This document shows, piece by piece, positions 1 through 12,000 of a stretch of DNA of 64,000 nt (position 1 is its first letter; the number at the start of each line of letters is the position of its first letter). The DNA comes from Ottelia alismoides (Eukaryota; Streptophyta; Magnoliopsida; Alismatales; Hydrocharitaceae), in assembly GCA_037367405.1 (NCBI GenBank), contig JAZKJV010000607.1, positions 504,501 to 568,500 on the forward strand, written 5' to 3'. Made by a program: the position numbers and the translations under genes. The notes under the pieces were generated by a model, which was given only the letters and a program-made list of their open reading frames with translations, ran no database searches and was not told the origin of the DNA.

Positions 1-27
1 CAGCAGCGCGGCAGCATCGATTTCAAA
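1..27 (+). CDS. Host gene exon 1 (3' end only)
   Basis: Bases 1-27 read QQRGSIDFK and are followed by a donor (GTAAAA). The family has a comparable N-terminal basic stretch ending in DFK just before KIKRKVGRK. The ATG is outside the window. Confidence 0.7.
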
Positions 28-3000
28 GTAAAACCCTCAACAATCCTCCCCCCTCCTCCTTCAATTCAAGGTATTGCTGCCCACTGACACCCACCACCTC
101 TTCCCGTGCCCTAGAAAATCAAGCGCAAGGTCGGGCGCAAGCTGCCGCCACCCAGCAATGCCACCAACACCGAGATCAAATCCAAGTGTATTAGTCGCCG
201 ATCCAATCATCGAGTTCGATCTTCGATTTTGTTCTTCGCCTGCCATCCCTCATTGTGTTCTTCTCATTGGACAGCGATCATTCTGCCGGAGCAGAGCATT
301 GCATCGGACCGGACGGGGCTGGCGGTGAGCAGCAAGGGGCTGACGCTGAGGGAGCTGCTCCAGCAGTCGTCGCATCACAACGTGAAGTTCCGCAGATGTA
401 AGTGCTTTCTCGGTGTTCTGGAATTGCTGTTGATATGATATGATCAGTAGGATAGGATCTCGTGGGAGGGCTTTCGATTTTGTTTCATCGGGAACAGGAA
501 ATGGATGACAGTGCTCGGGGAGGTTGATGGGAAGAGCAGGTCTCTTAAGAACATGTTTGGAGGGAAGGGAAGTGAGTGAAGGAGAGGCGTAGAAATGGTG
601 CAAGTAGCCACCCCATTCAAATGTGATCCAACCCGATCCATCTTTACCAAGTCACGGGTCGGCTCAACCCGTTCCAATGGGGTACCCTATTGCGATGGGT
701 ACCAGTTCAATTTGATGGGTTGTTATTGTAATATCACCTCCATTGAAAATAAATTTATCACATGCAATCCAACAATTTGTGATCACTTTTTTCTTAGTAG
801 ACAATTCAGTTATACTACTTCCGAGTGAACTATTTCTCAATATCTTAATTTGATGTAATATGTCTTGATAAAAATTGTAGCATATGAGAATTCAACAAAG
901 TTCCGGAAAATAAAAAAAAAGTTAAATAAAAATTTCAACTTCTTACATGCTCGTAGGAACTTATATCTGATTTCCAATCAAAAATCGAAAATACCATATC
1001 GTAACTTTGTCCTTTTTGAATAAAAGTTACAATTGCTAGCAACTGATATGAAAGCCTCAAAATTGAAAGGGGGTGAGTTGTAGGGGTGCTCTTGACAACA
1101 GATGGGAAGCATGAAGGCAAAGGCGAGAACCAAGGGAGTGTCTTAGATGCACAAATAAAGGGGGGTGTCTAGTTAGAACAAACCATTTGATTTCTAAATT
1201 AATTTCTAAAATCTTAATTTTACGTAATATCATTATGTCAGGATCCATCAATAACACCATTGAAACTAGGGATACGAACAGTCGCATACATATATGGATT
1301 AGGTGTTACCATATCCTTATTTGTTTTAAATTGTGAATGCAGATGCATAGACTGATATTAAAGGATATGAAAAGTATGCCATAATATCCTCAAAGAATGG
1401 ACATATGTGTAAAACCGATGCGAATCATATGTGGGATAATATTAGAAATATTCTATAGATCAGCATAAATGTAAATGTATTGGATGGACATATACACTAT
1501 ATAAACATATTAAATAAATATATATTTCATAATACCAATATTATATACTATGAAAAGAATACATAAAATAATGTTTCATAAAGTTAAATATAAACCTATA
1601 ACTATATTAATATAGAAATGGATACACAGATTCCTATATGTAATTTTGCGGATGCCAAACTTGATCTTTACATCTGTTTGAACATGCCTTGGTTATCAGA
1701 TATGATTTTAGAAGGGCAAGTGCTTCTCGGAATTGCTGTCCCTTATGGACGGCCTGCATACCTCTTCTATCTCACGCTACACTTCAAGCCAATGATTCAA
1801 ATATCAGGATATATCGCTGATATATTGACCGATATCGATACTCCTATGTATATCGTTTTCTTGGACATCAGTGGATATATCACTGGTATATTGGGGTATT
1901 GATAGTTATCGATCAAAACTTGAAGTTTTGAATGCAGCTTTCTCTCACATCAATCGATACTGTCGATATCGGTTTCTATCTCTCCACATCGAGTTGTTAA
2001 TTACTTACAACTTCTTCTTGACTTTAGATAAGACCTTCAGTGATTTTTATCATTTTAAATGTATTTAGAGGTGGATTTCTTAGGGCTTTTGTATATTTCG
2101 TGCTCTATTACTCGAACTTGAGTTTTCCTGGTTCGAAGCTGTGATTTTTGTACTTACTAAGATATTAGGGAGTTTGTTTTTAGACTTTTCAATTCGTTCA
2201 TAATTATTCTAGATTTTTTATTTCTCTCAAACATTCCATAATACATGTTTCGATATTCAGGTTTATGCTGAATTCCAAGATATCACCTAATACCTCACGA
2301 GATATTGACGAGATATCTGTAATTCATCCCACCCGTATCGGTAAAAAAATGAAGATTTAAATACACAATTTCGTAGATATTTCAATCGATATCGACCGAT
2401 ATCATCGATATGGGGTTGATATTGCTCAACCTCTCCCACTTTTTAATTTTTGATCTATTTGTTTAGGATTTTGCTTTTGTATCTACTCCTAGCATTAAAA
2501 ACATGTTATGATCCCTATTTTGAGCGGGGGATTTTTGTCCCCTTTTTGTGATGAAGATGAAATAATTTAGAGCTGATTAAGGAATATCTGCATACATATA
2601 TATTATCATGCTCATTATTTTTTTCAGATGATATCCGATATAGATCGACATATTGTTTTTATATAATATGCATTGTAATGTAAGGTTAATGTGCTAAGTA
2701 CACATGTCACTAAGATGTTATTGTTTGAACTTCATAGTTCCTTTCTAATATCTCTCACCAGTCAACAATCAATATTCATCATTGACAATGGTGATATAAT
2801 GCTATAAAGTTTATTGGCGTGTATGACTACAAGAGCTTGGACAAAACCCTTGATCCATGCCCTGTAAACTTAATGAGAGATTGCAGATTTATCTGGGATA
2901 TGAAAATCCCATCGCACATAAAAGTTTTCTCGAGGTTATTTCATCATGGAAGAATTCTCATAAGAGATCGTTGGACAAGATTATGTGGGGGCTTGACTTA

Positions 3001-6000
3001 TGTTTGCCCTTTGTGTGAAGATGCGACAGAAACCGTCACCGAGATGTTCTTAGATTGCGGAAAGTCACAGGCAGTTTGGCAAGCCCTTGAGATTGGTTGG
3101 GTAGATTACATAGACCTTGTATATTTCTGGGACTCCATCTACTGTGTTAGATCTTGGGATTCAGCGGAACTGCTTATGCATATCTCTACTATTTGTTCAC
3201 TGTGGGTCTCCTGCAACGGGTTATTTTTTCTTCAGATCGTTTTTACACTGAAAATGTAACCTTTCAAGTAAAGAATTTGCTTGCCTATTGGACATCTTGA
3301 GGTAACTTTTGTATCTTTCCAATAAATGATACACGTGGGGTGGACACCTAAGCATGTTTCCCTTCTTTTGTCTCAAAAAAATTTCATGGTATTAAGAATT
3401 AAGATGATCTTAATTTGCAAAAAATTACTTTTTTGTGCTATTTGCAAGATTTCCACTGATATCGTCGATATTTCTTAATATATCCCTTTTCAGATCGACC
3501 GATATGATATCGATATCATTATTTCAAACCTTGCTCGAAGCAAAGCAGTCGCACATCAAGTCAGCTTTCTTTTCTTTTGATCGATTCCGCCTTGGTACCT
3601 GGGATACTGTCTTTTCCACTAAATATAAAGTAAAGTTCTCGTGATTTATATTAATTACTATAAATATAAGGATAATATATAATTATCGATTTTGACTCGT
3701 TCTTATCTCTCCTATCACCCTGGAGTTGTTCTCACTATAGTCGTTCATTCGCTCCGTCTCGCTAGTTTGAAAAAGGTCTTTAGGAAGACCAAGGGACCGT
3801 GAAGAAAGTACCTCCATCTATTTAATTAAGAAGGCCAAAGGTCATAAAAAAGTCAGGAAGCCCCTCGACACCTACATGAGGTTGGTTTGTGAATCTGTCT
3901 TGCCAGTTCTTGTAAGGCCTCTCGTTGTGCTTGGATCGACACCTTCCCTTTTGCCTTGACACCATATAATTGCACTTTTTGATGTGGCATATCCGTGGCA
4001 TATCTCAGATATTTGACTTCAACTATTATCTTAAATCTTTGTATGTTTCTTTACTTGTAATTTGTAATATACTTATAGATATAAATATTGCGAATGATCA
4101 AAATCTATGCTAATTAGAATTAGATTTTCTATAATTTTCTAATTGAGCTGAGCGAAGGAGAGATTAATGGAGAAGAGGGGAAGAGCCCAAGCATCTCAGT
4201 TAAAGGTAAAAAAACATCCCGACAACGATTCTTGTTTCCTTCCATTATATCTAGACATTGATGCCATGCCTGCTTGTTGAGTTCACAAGAACAACAACAA
4301 AGCCTTTTCCCACAATTAAGTAGGGTCAACTACATGGATTCTTGCACCCCTTCACTCCACCACCAAGCCTCCTTTAGACCTGGAGCTCCTCCTTTTGACT
4401 TGCCTAATATCTCTTCGGCTACCTTTCGGATGCAAGATGCTACTGCCTCCCACATCTCGTTTGCACCTCCACAATCCCAAGAGAGGGGAGTGGAGGAGGG
4501 CTGAGAAGGAGGCGAGGGCAGCTTTAAGGGCATCTCTGGCATCGAGGGTGGATGCTGAGGTTGTGAGCGTGAGGGCGGCAAGCCCGTTGGTGGTGCGGAT
4601 CCGTTTTGCGGCTCTCGACAGGGACATGGCGCGACGATTGGGGGTTATTCCCCCAAGGAAGAGGGAAGCTTTGGTCGTCAGATGAAGCTGCTATCTTTGA
4701 ATGTGAGGGGCCTGGGCCGGCCTGAAAAGAGGCTCGAGGTGCAGAATCTGCTGAGAGATGCTGGTGCAGATATTTTCTTGCTTCAGGAGACTAAGTTGCA
4801 GTCTTTAGATGACCAGTTGCGGCGGGAGATGAGTAGGGGGGGGGGGTTCTCGTTGGCGGACAAGGGGACTGTTGGGGCTTCGGGGGGGGGTTGCTCTCCG
4901 GTTGGCGATCTGATTCTTTCGACTTGCTGGGGATGTCCGCCTCCCAGTTCACTTTGTCTGTTCGGCTGCGTCGGAGGGCGCATGGGACCTGTCTGCGTGT
5001 TACTAATTTCTATGGCCTGTGTCGGCGGCAGGATGGTAGTTTGGCTAGGGATCTGGAGAGTATTGGGCCTGAGGCTGGCGGCAGTATTTGGATTATCTGT
5101 GGTGACTTCAATGTCACGTTGCTATCGGACGACAGGCCGGGGGGGAGCGGAGGATCTGATCCTGGATCAGCAGATATGAGGCAGGTGGTTCGGTCTCTGG
5201 GTTTGTCTGTAGTGGATGCGGCTGGGTGCAAGTACACTTGGAGGAACACGAGGGCGAGGTCCAGACTCGACAGGTTCCTGATGTCGGTTGAGGCAGGGGA
5301 GGCCTTCTTTTTGGCGAGGGCTTGGGCTCTTCCGAGGATTATATCAGATCACACTCCTGTTCTATGGTTTTCTGGTGAGGAGTGCTTGGCTCGGTTCTCT
5401 TTTCGCTTTGAGAAGAAGTGGCTGTTGGAGGAGGGTTTCCGGGACATGGTGCACGAACATTGGAGGAGTGTGGCGGTGGCGGGCTCGGCAATGTCGCAGT
5501 TTGCGGCCAAGCTCGAGTCACTGAGGCGGTTGCTGTTGAGTTATGGGAAGGATGTCACCAGGAGGCGACGGGCCGTCAGGGCAGAGGCAGAGGCTGGGAT
5601 CGGCAGGTTAGACGGGGCTTGACGATGATCGGGGCCTGTCCCCGGAGGAGGTGGAGGAGAGGGCAGCTTGGCTAGAGACTGTGCTTAGGGAGGACAGAAA
5701 AGTGGAGGTTCATAGGCGGCAGAGGGCCATACAGAAGTGGCTAAGGGAAGGGGATGCCAACACGCGGTTCTTCCATTCTGTGGGTTCCGGGAGGAGGAGA
5801 AGGAGCTTCTTGCATGAGATGGAGGTTGCGGGCCAAAGAGTTTCCGACGAGAGGGAGATTGGGATCGCGTTGCGGGGTCATTTTGTGAGTGCCTCGAGGA
5901 GGGTGCTGGTGGAAGATGGCTGGGGTTGGTCGGGTCGGGAGGTGAGGCCCTTGAGTCCTGCCCAGGCTGATTCGTTAGTGGCAGAATTCACGGAGGTTGA

Positions 6001-9000
6001 GGTGCACAAGGCGGTTTGGGAGCTGAATGCGGACGGGGCTCCGGGTCCGGATGGCTTTTCCATATCATTCTACAGGGAGTTCTGGGATCTGCTGAAGGGG
6101 GACATCTCGGAGGTTCTGACTGAGTTCAGGGGGGGCAACATGGGTTTTGAGAAAGTTAACAGGGCTTTGATTTTTTTGTTGCCGAAGAAAGATACCCCAG
6201 TGGGGGTGGGGGACTACAGACCGATATCTATCTCCAATGGTATTTATCTTATTGTCGTCAAGGTGTTGGCGAGCAGACTTAGAGGGGTCCTATCCTCTGT
6301 GGTTTTGCCGGCCCAATCCGCATTCATTCCGGGTCGGTCTATGGCGGATGGAATCGTGACCGCTTCGGAGATTTGTCGTGAATGGAAGATGTCTCAAAAA
6401 AAGGGGCAGTTTGGAAGATTGACTACGCCAAGGTTTATGACTGTGTCAGTTGGAGATTCCTTTGGTTAGCTCTGCAGAAAAGGGGTTTCCCGGAAGATTG
6501 GATTGCTTGGGTTAAGAGATGTGTCACCACTAGCTCGTGCTCGGTGCTGGTAAATGGGAGGCCTGAGGGAGGATGGTTCCAACCGCAGAGGGGGGTGCGT
6601 CAGGGCTGCCCCCTTGCTCCCCTGCTTTTTGTGTTGGTTGCTGATTGTCTTGCGGTTTTTTTTGAGCGGGCTGTGGAAGAAAACTGGAGCGAGGGCTTCC
6701 GAATGGGGGACATCTCGGTCCCGATGTTGCAATATGTGGAAGAAAGCTGTGCTGGTGGATGTTTTTGGGTGCCTCTCCGGGTTGCAGATTAACAGGCAGA
6801 AGTCAGTCCTTGTTCCAATGGGTTTGGGTGGCGAGGAGAGCATCAGGCTGGCAGAGTGGACATGCTGCCCATTGGGGAGTTTGTCGATAACCTATCTGGG
6901 TTTACCTCTGGTTGAGGGCAGGCTGAGGAAGTACGATTAGGATTGTGTGCTGCGCAGAATGGAGGAGCAGTTGGAAGGTTGGAAGGCTGTCACTCTGTCC
7001 AAGGGTGGGAAGCTTACATTGCTGAAGCACGTTCTTTCGGCCATCCCGACTTTTTTCCTTTCGACGAGATTAATGCCCGTTGGTGTTAGAAGGAGTATTG
7101 AGACCTTGATGAGATCCTTTTTCTGGTCTGATGGAAGGTAGGCAAAGAGGGGGTTGCACCTGATGGCTTGGAAGGACCTGGCTGTTCCGGTTGCAGAGGG
7201 GGGCCTTGGCGTTAGAGACGTGGAATCTATGAACAAAGCTCTGTTAGCCAAGTGGGTGGTGCGCATTTGGGGCTCGTCCGATTCGCCGGTCTTGCAGCTG
7301 CTGAGAAAGATTTATGATGTTACTGGGGAGTTGGTGGCTGATAGGAAGCGTCATGTGTCTTCCTTGTGGAGTGGGATTCGTGCCGTGCTTCCGGTGCTCC
7401 GTCCGCTTCTTAGGCCGGTTTTGGGGGAGGGCTCCGTTTCCGGTTTTGGCTGGATGACTGGACGGGGGATGGGGCCCTGGCCTCTCACTTCCCTCGGTTA
7501 GTGGCGTTGGACGTTGATAGGGGTGCGCGGGTGGCAGGGGTCGTCGAAGCTGGGACGTGGGCGCCGAGGTTCCTTGCGGATCTCTCGGATCAGAGGTTGG
7601 AGGAGTTTTTGAGGATGTTGTCTGAGATTCCCCCTGCCGGGGAGTTGTCGGGGGACCCGGACCGTTTTGAGTGGGCTGGTGGTAGGTTCTCGGTGAAGGC
7701 GGCTTATCGGAAGGTTGCTGCGGCTGTGGTGGAGCGTGATGAAGAGCTGTGTGCTGATGTGAAGATGATTTGGGCATCTAAGATTCCTACGCGGGTGAAG
7801 GTCTTCCTTTGGTGTATGCGGAGAGGTCGTATTTGTGACAAAGTCAGAAGAGGCAGACTGCTGGGTGGGACGGATCTAAAGTGTGACAGATGTTAGGACG
7901 AGTTGGAGGATGTGGACCACATCTTCTTTGGTTGCAGGTCCTCCGCAGAGGTTTGGGAGTCATTGGGGCTCACGTGGGTCTGGGCCTTTGATGCGGATCA
8001 GTTTTGGCGGTCGATTCGTCGGGTCGGCCATGGGTCTTCCGATGATATCTCCAAGCCTTTGGTCGCACTGTGAGCTATTTGGCTTGGTAGGAATGATACA
8101 ATCTTCAAAGGGCAGCGGTTTTACTCCGAGAATGTTGTAGCCCACTGTAATGCTTTGTACAATTTCAGGGTATCAAACTGATGTACACGTTGCTTTATTA
8201 ATGAATGCTTTGGTGTGGTGACTCCCACCTCGGGAGGGCTCCCCCGTGCTTTTGCTAAAAAAAAGTCTTCTAAAACCTTCTCCCTGAAGCTCGATTGCTT
8301 CAGTGGAAGATTCCATCATCTAGTTCTAGTAATATTAGGAACCCTCATTTTCTTTACCAACCCTTTTATTTGCACGTCCAAGACTAACAAGCGATGTTGT
8401 GATGTCAAACTCTCTCATGGGATTACTTTGCAGTCTTTACAACACAACCGATCTCTTCTCCTCAACGCAAAGTAATCTATCTGTGTTCTAGTTGGCACAC
8501 TCTTATAAGTAATTAAATGCTCCTTCCTTTTCTTGAAGAGAGTGTTTGCTATGAAAAGATCATATACCGTTACAAAATCCAGAATGACTTTTCCCTCTTC
8601 ATTTCTATCCCCAATACCATGTCCTCCATGAACACTAGCATACCATGAAGCATCTTTTCCCACATGTCCATTAAGATCCCCACCTATGCAAATCATCTTT
8701 CTTTGTAGGATTCCTTGTAAAATCTTATCCAGATCCTCCTAAAAGCTTGTTTAGTCCTTTCATCTAAACCAATTTGCAGTGCATAAACTGAGACGATATT
8801 CGGAATTTCTTCTTCAAGCACAAAATTTTGCAAATAATTCGAATCTCCGAATCTTTGCACCTCAACCACACAATCCTTCAAATCCTTATGAACAACCACT
8901 CCAATACCGTTTCTACCCTTATCTTTACCTGAATACTAAAGTTTAAAGCCTGTCTTCTTGATCTTCCTTGCTTTCTCTCCAACCCATTTAGTCTCTTGAA

Positions 9001-12000
9001 GACATAATATATGAATCTTCCTTCTTTGCGTCGTACCCGCTATCTATATCAATTTTTCAGTTAAAGTGCCAACATTCCAACTGCTAATCCGCAACTTCCT
9101 TTGCAATCTCTTTTGGACTAACTTCTTTACTCGTATGCGTCCATTATGCGAGAACCCTTGTAAATTTTGAACTGCATTCGAGCGGTGATGCAGCAGAACT
9201 GGCTTATTTACCTGCATGCGTTTCTCATGCGAGAACCCTTGCAAATTTTGAACTACATTCATGCTGCGATGTAGCGGCCCTTGCCAATTTTTCTTTGCAT
9301 TCGGGCGATGCAACGCGTCGCAAGTAGGGAACGCCCCAATGAAATCTGTATGTTTGCTTAAATCAATGTTGAAAAGATTCGACTGTCATGAGGCAACTTC
9401 CTAAATAGTATTTTTTAAAATAATATTTAGGAAGTTGTCTCCAACTATTTTACGCTGGTTGTCGGCTACCAAACGCAACCCTCCTCATTTACCCGTGCTT
9501 GGGACCGGCCATGGCTGAGTTATGCCAGCCTGTTGAGTTATCACATAAATATCCTTATGTTTTTGTAATTTAAAAATGTCACCTGCTCATTGTATATTAT
9601 CGGATACTTGAAATCCACCTTTCTTGTGCTTTTGTAATTCCATTTATCTGGTCTCAGAGCACGTAGCAATTGAGTTATCACATAAATATCCTTATGTTTT
9701 TGTAATCTAACAATTTCATCCGTTAATTGTATATTGTCGGATACTTGAAATCGTCCTTTCTTGTTCTTTTGTAATTCCATTTCTTTGGTGTCAGAGCACA
9801 TGTCAAACACGAGGTGTAACAACTCGCTTGCTATAATGGCAAAATGACCTCTTGCGACCTCGTCAATAGGGCTGTCAGAAAATTCTCAGGTTCGACATTC
9901 GCTCAGATTCAACTCGCTAAAAGTTCGATTCAGATTTGATTCGAAAATAAACGAACCGAACCTGAACACGAGTTTGGGCTCGATTAAATAAATGAACCAA
10001 ACCTAAAAAACATAAGTTCGCTCAAGTTCGGTTCGTTAAAAGTTCGATTATATACACACATACATACATAAAAGTATATATACATACATATTGTATATAT
10101 AATGGAAAAAACATTCTATATTAACCTTATTTTCCCAAACCCATCCAGTCATCCACTCCCTAAGTCCCTATTCCCGAGACCCCACAAAACCCTCCCATGC
10201 AGCTGCGGTTTTTCCCTTTGAATAGAAACATATGCACAACATTTATTCTTAAATGAACTTTTAACGGGCCGAACTGAACCTTTACGAACCTTACTCGAGC
10301 CGAACCGAATCTGATTACAGTTTTCATTTTATCGAGCCGAACCGAGCCCGCGCCTGAAACTATGCTAAACGAGCCGAACCGAGCCTGGGTTGGTTCGCTC
10401 AGGTTCGGCTCGTTTACATCTCTACTCATCAACAACAAGTTTCTCCATTCGAAGCCACCTCACTTTGATGGATATAACTACTCTTACCACAAATAAAATT
10501 GATATTTTCGCACAACCCTTAGATATAGTACAAACTGTCGTTATATATCAGTATCGAAAGGGATGGTTTTTCAATATTGGCATGCATATCAGTTTTGATA
10601 TCGACCGATATCTCATCGATATATCATGAGGTATTGGTGTATCTATCAAAATTTGAAGTTTGAAGTACAAACTTTCATCGACATTTAGTGTATCGATCAA
10701 AATATGAAGTTTTCAATACAAACTATCCTTGATATTTGAGCCCACCCCTATATGGTGGAAGCCATTTTTTCTTTCAAAAAAAACTTTCCTTGATATCGGC
10801 TGATATCGATCAATTCTATTGGTATTGGGACGATATTGCTCCGATCAATTTTATTAATATTGTAACGATTTTGCTCCATATCACCTGTTTTTTTATGTTT
10901 TGGTCAATTTCTTCGCTATTTGCTTTTGTAGCTACTCACAGTATTAAAAACATATTATGATTTTTATATTTTATTTTGATTGTTTTGAACGGGGGGCTTC
11001 ACCTTCTTTTTGGAAATGGAGATGAAACAACTCTAAAGCCGATCAAGAAAAGTCTGCATACATATATTTTACATGTTAATATTATAATATTTAATAGTTG
11101 GTACCAAGTCATTATCAGTAACATAGTGATACATAATTACAGATTCACGATTGGTATAGTTTTTTCTTTAGTTCACTTATAAAGTTTTGTTTTAGTCTTA
11201 TTTTAATTCATCTTTTTTCATTCGAAATTATGATTATTATGATTGAGGTTCTTTAAAATTATATTTTATTATGTTCATTTGCTTGTTTATTTTGATATTT
11301 GATATAGCTCAGCTTTTGTTTATACATATTTGCGACGTAATATAAAGTTAATGTACTAATTACACCTCATTTATGTCTCCAAGTTGTTATTGTTCAAATT
11401 TCATCCTATCCTTTCCAATACCTTTAAGCAGTCATCACTCATAAGTCAACAATAAACAGTCAAAATAAGGATATCTGTGATATAATGTGTCTATTATTTA
11501 TTGTTTTAAGAACTCAGATCATCTTAATCTGTGAGGAAATAATTTCTTGAGCCATTTTTGAGATTTTTGCTGATATCATAGATATATCATTTATCTCCTA
11601 TATTGATATCGGTATATCAATCCTTGCCATAGATTATTATCTCTAGATGTATGCGTGTGTATATATATAAATATATTTGTGCGTGTATATAAACCCTCTA
11701 TAAAGTCAAAAACTGTCGAAGGCAAAGAAGATTGTGATGAAGCACGCATGAATAAAAGAAGAAGAATGCAAAGCCTATGAATATTATTCACTGTGCTCGG
11801 TCTGTGAAATACACTTTATGTATCCCAATATCCCATATCTTATGAAGCTCTCTTAGTTCTAGTTACCTATGAGGGGACTAAGAAAGTCAGAAATCTAAAA
11901 TCTCTATGCTTATAAGGGGATATCAAAGGTTCGAGGTGCCGCCTGGAAGAGCATGCAAAAAAAGAATGTATTTGAGATTGACAAATATCGTGAATAACAT

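Larger units (their letters stand above)
4483..8264 (+). mobile_element. L1-type LINE, 5'-truncated in ORF1, nested in the RTE
   Basis: The element begins within ORF1, runs through a degraded ORF2 (endonuclease, RT, zinc-binding end) and finishes with a 3' UTR (GGTGTGGTGACTCCCACC, GGGAGGGCTCCCCC) and an A8 tract at 8257-8264. The same 3' UTR occurs at 24769-25088, so both are one family. The RTE sequence resumes at 8265. Compared with the uninterrupted RTE copy, no clear target duplication remains. G+C is much higher than in the surroundings. Confidence 0.85.
4287..9530 (-). mobile_element. RTE-clade LINE (minus strand), internally deleted and split by an L1
   Basis: The 3' end lies at the left: an (AAC)n tail near 4289-4299, then CCTTTTCCCACAATTAAGTA, the reverse complement of the RTE 3' end at 54257. 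At about 4350 it jumps to mid-element sequence (equivalent to ~52200-52350), so the RT core is deleted. An L1 interrupts it at ~4483-8264. The right part carries the endonuclease domain and the 5' hairpin region, ending near 9510 at GGACCGGCC. Similar flanks, TTGTTGAGTT-CAC on the left and CTGTTGAGTTATCAC on the right, may be an eroded target duplication. Confidence 0.75.

Noticed and set aside
1795..2420. GATATCGATATC runs as regulatory or origin-like palindromes
   Set aside because: The same runs mark the ends of three mobile elements in this window, so transposon structure explains them.
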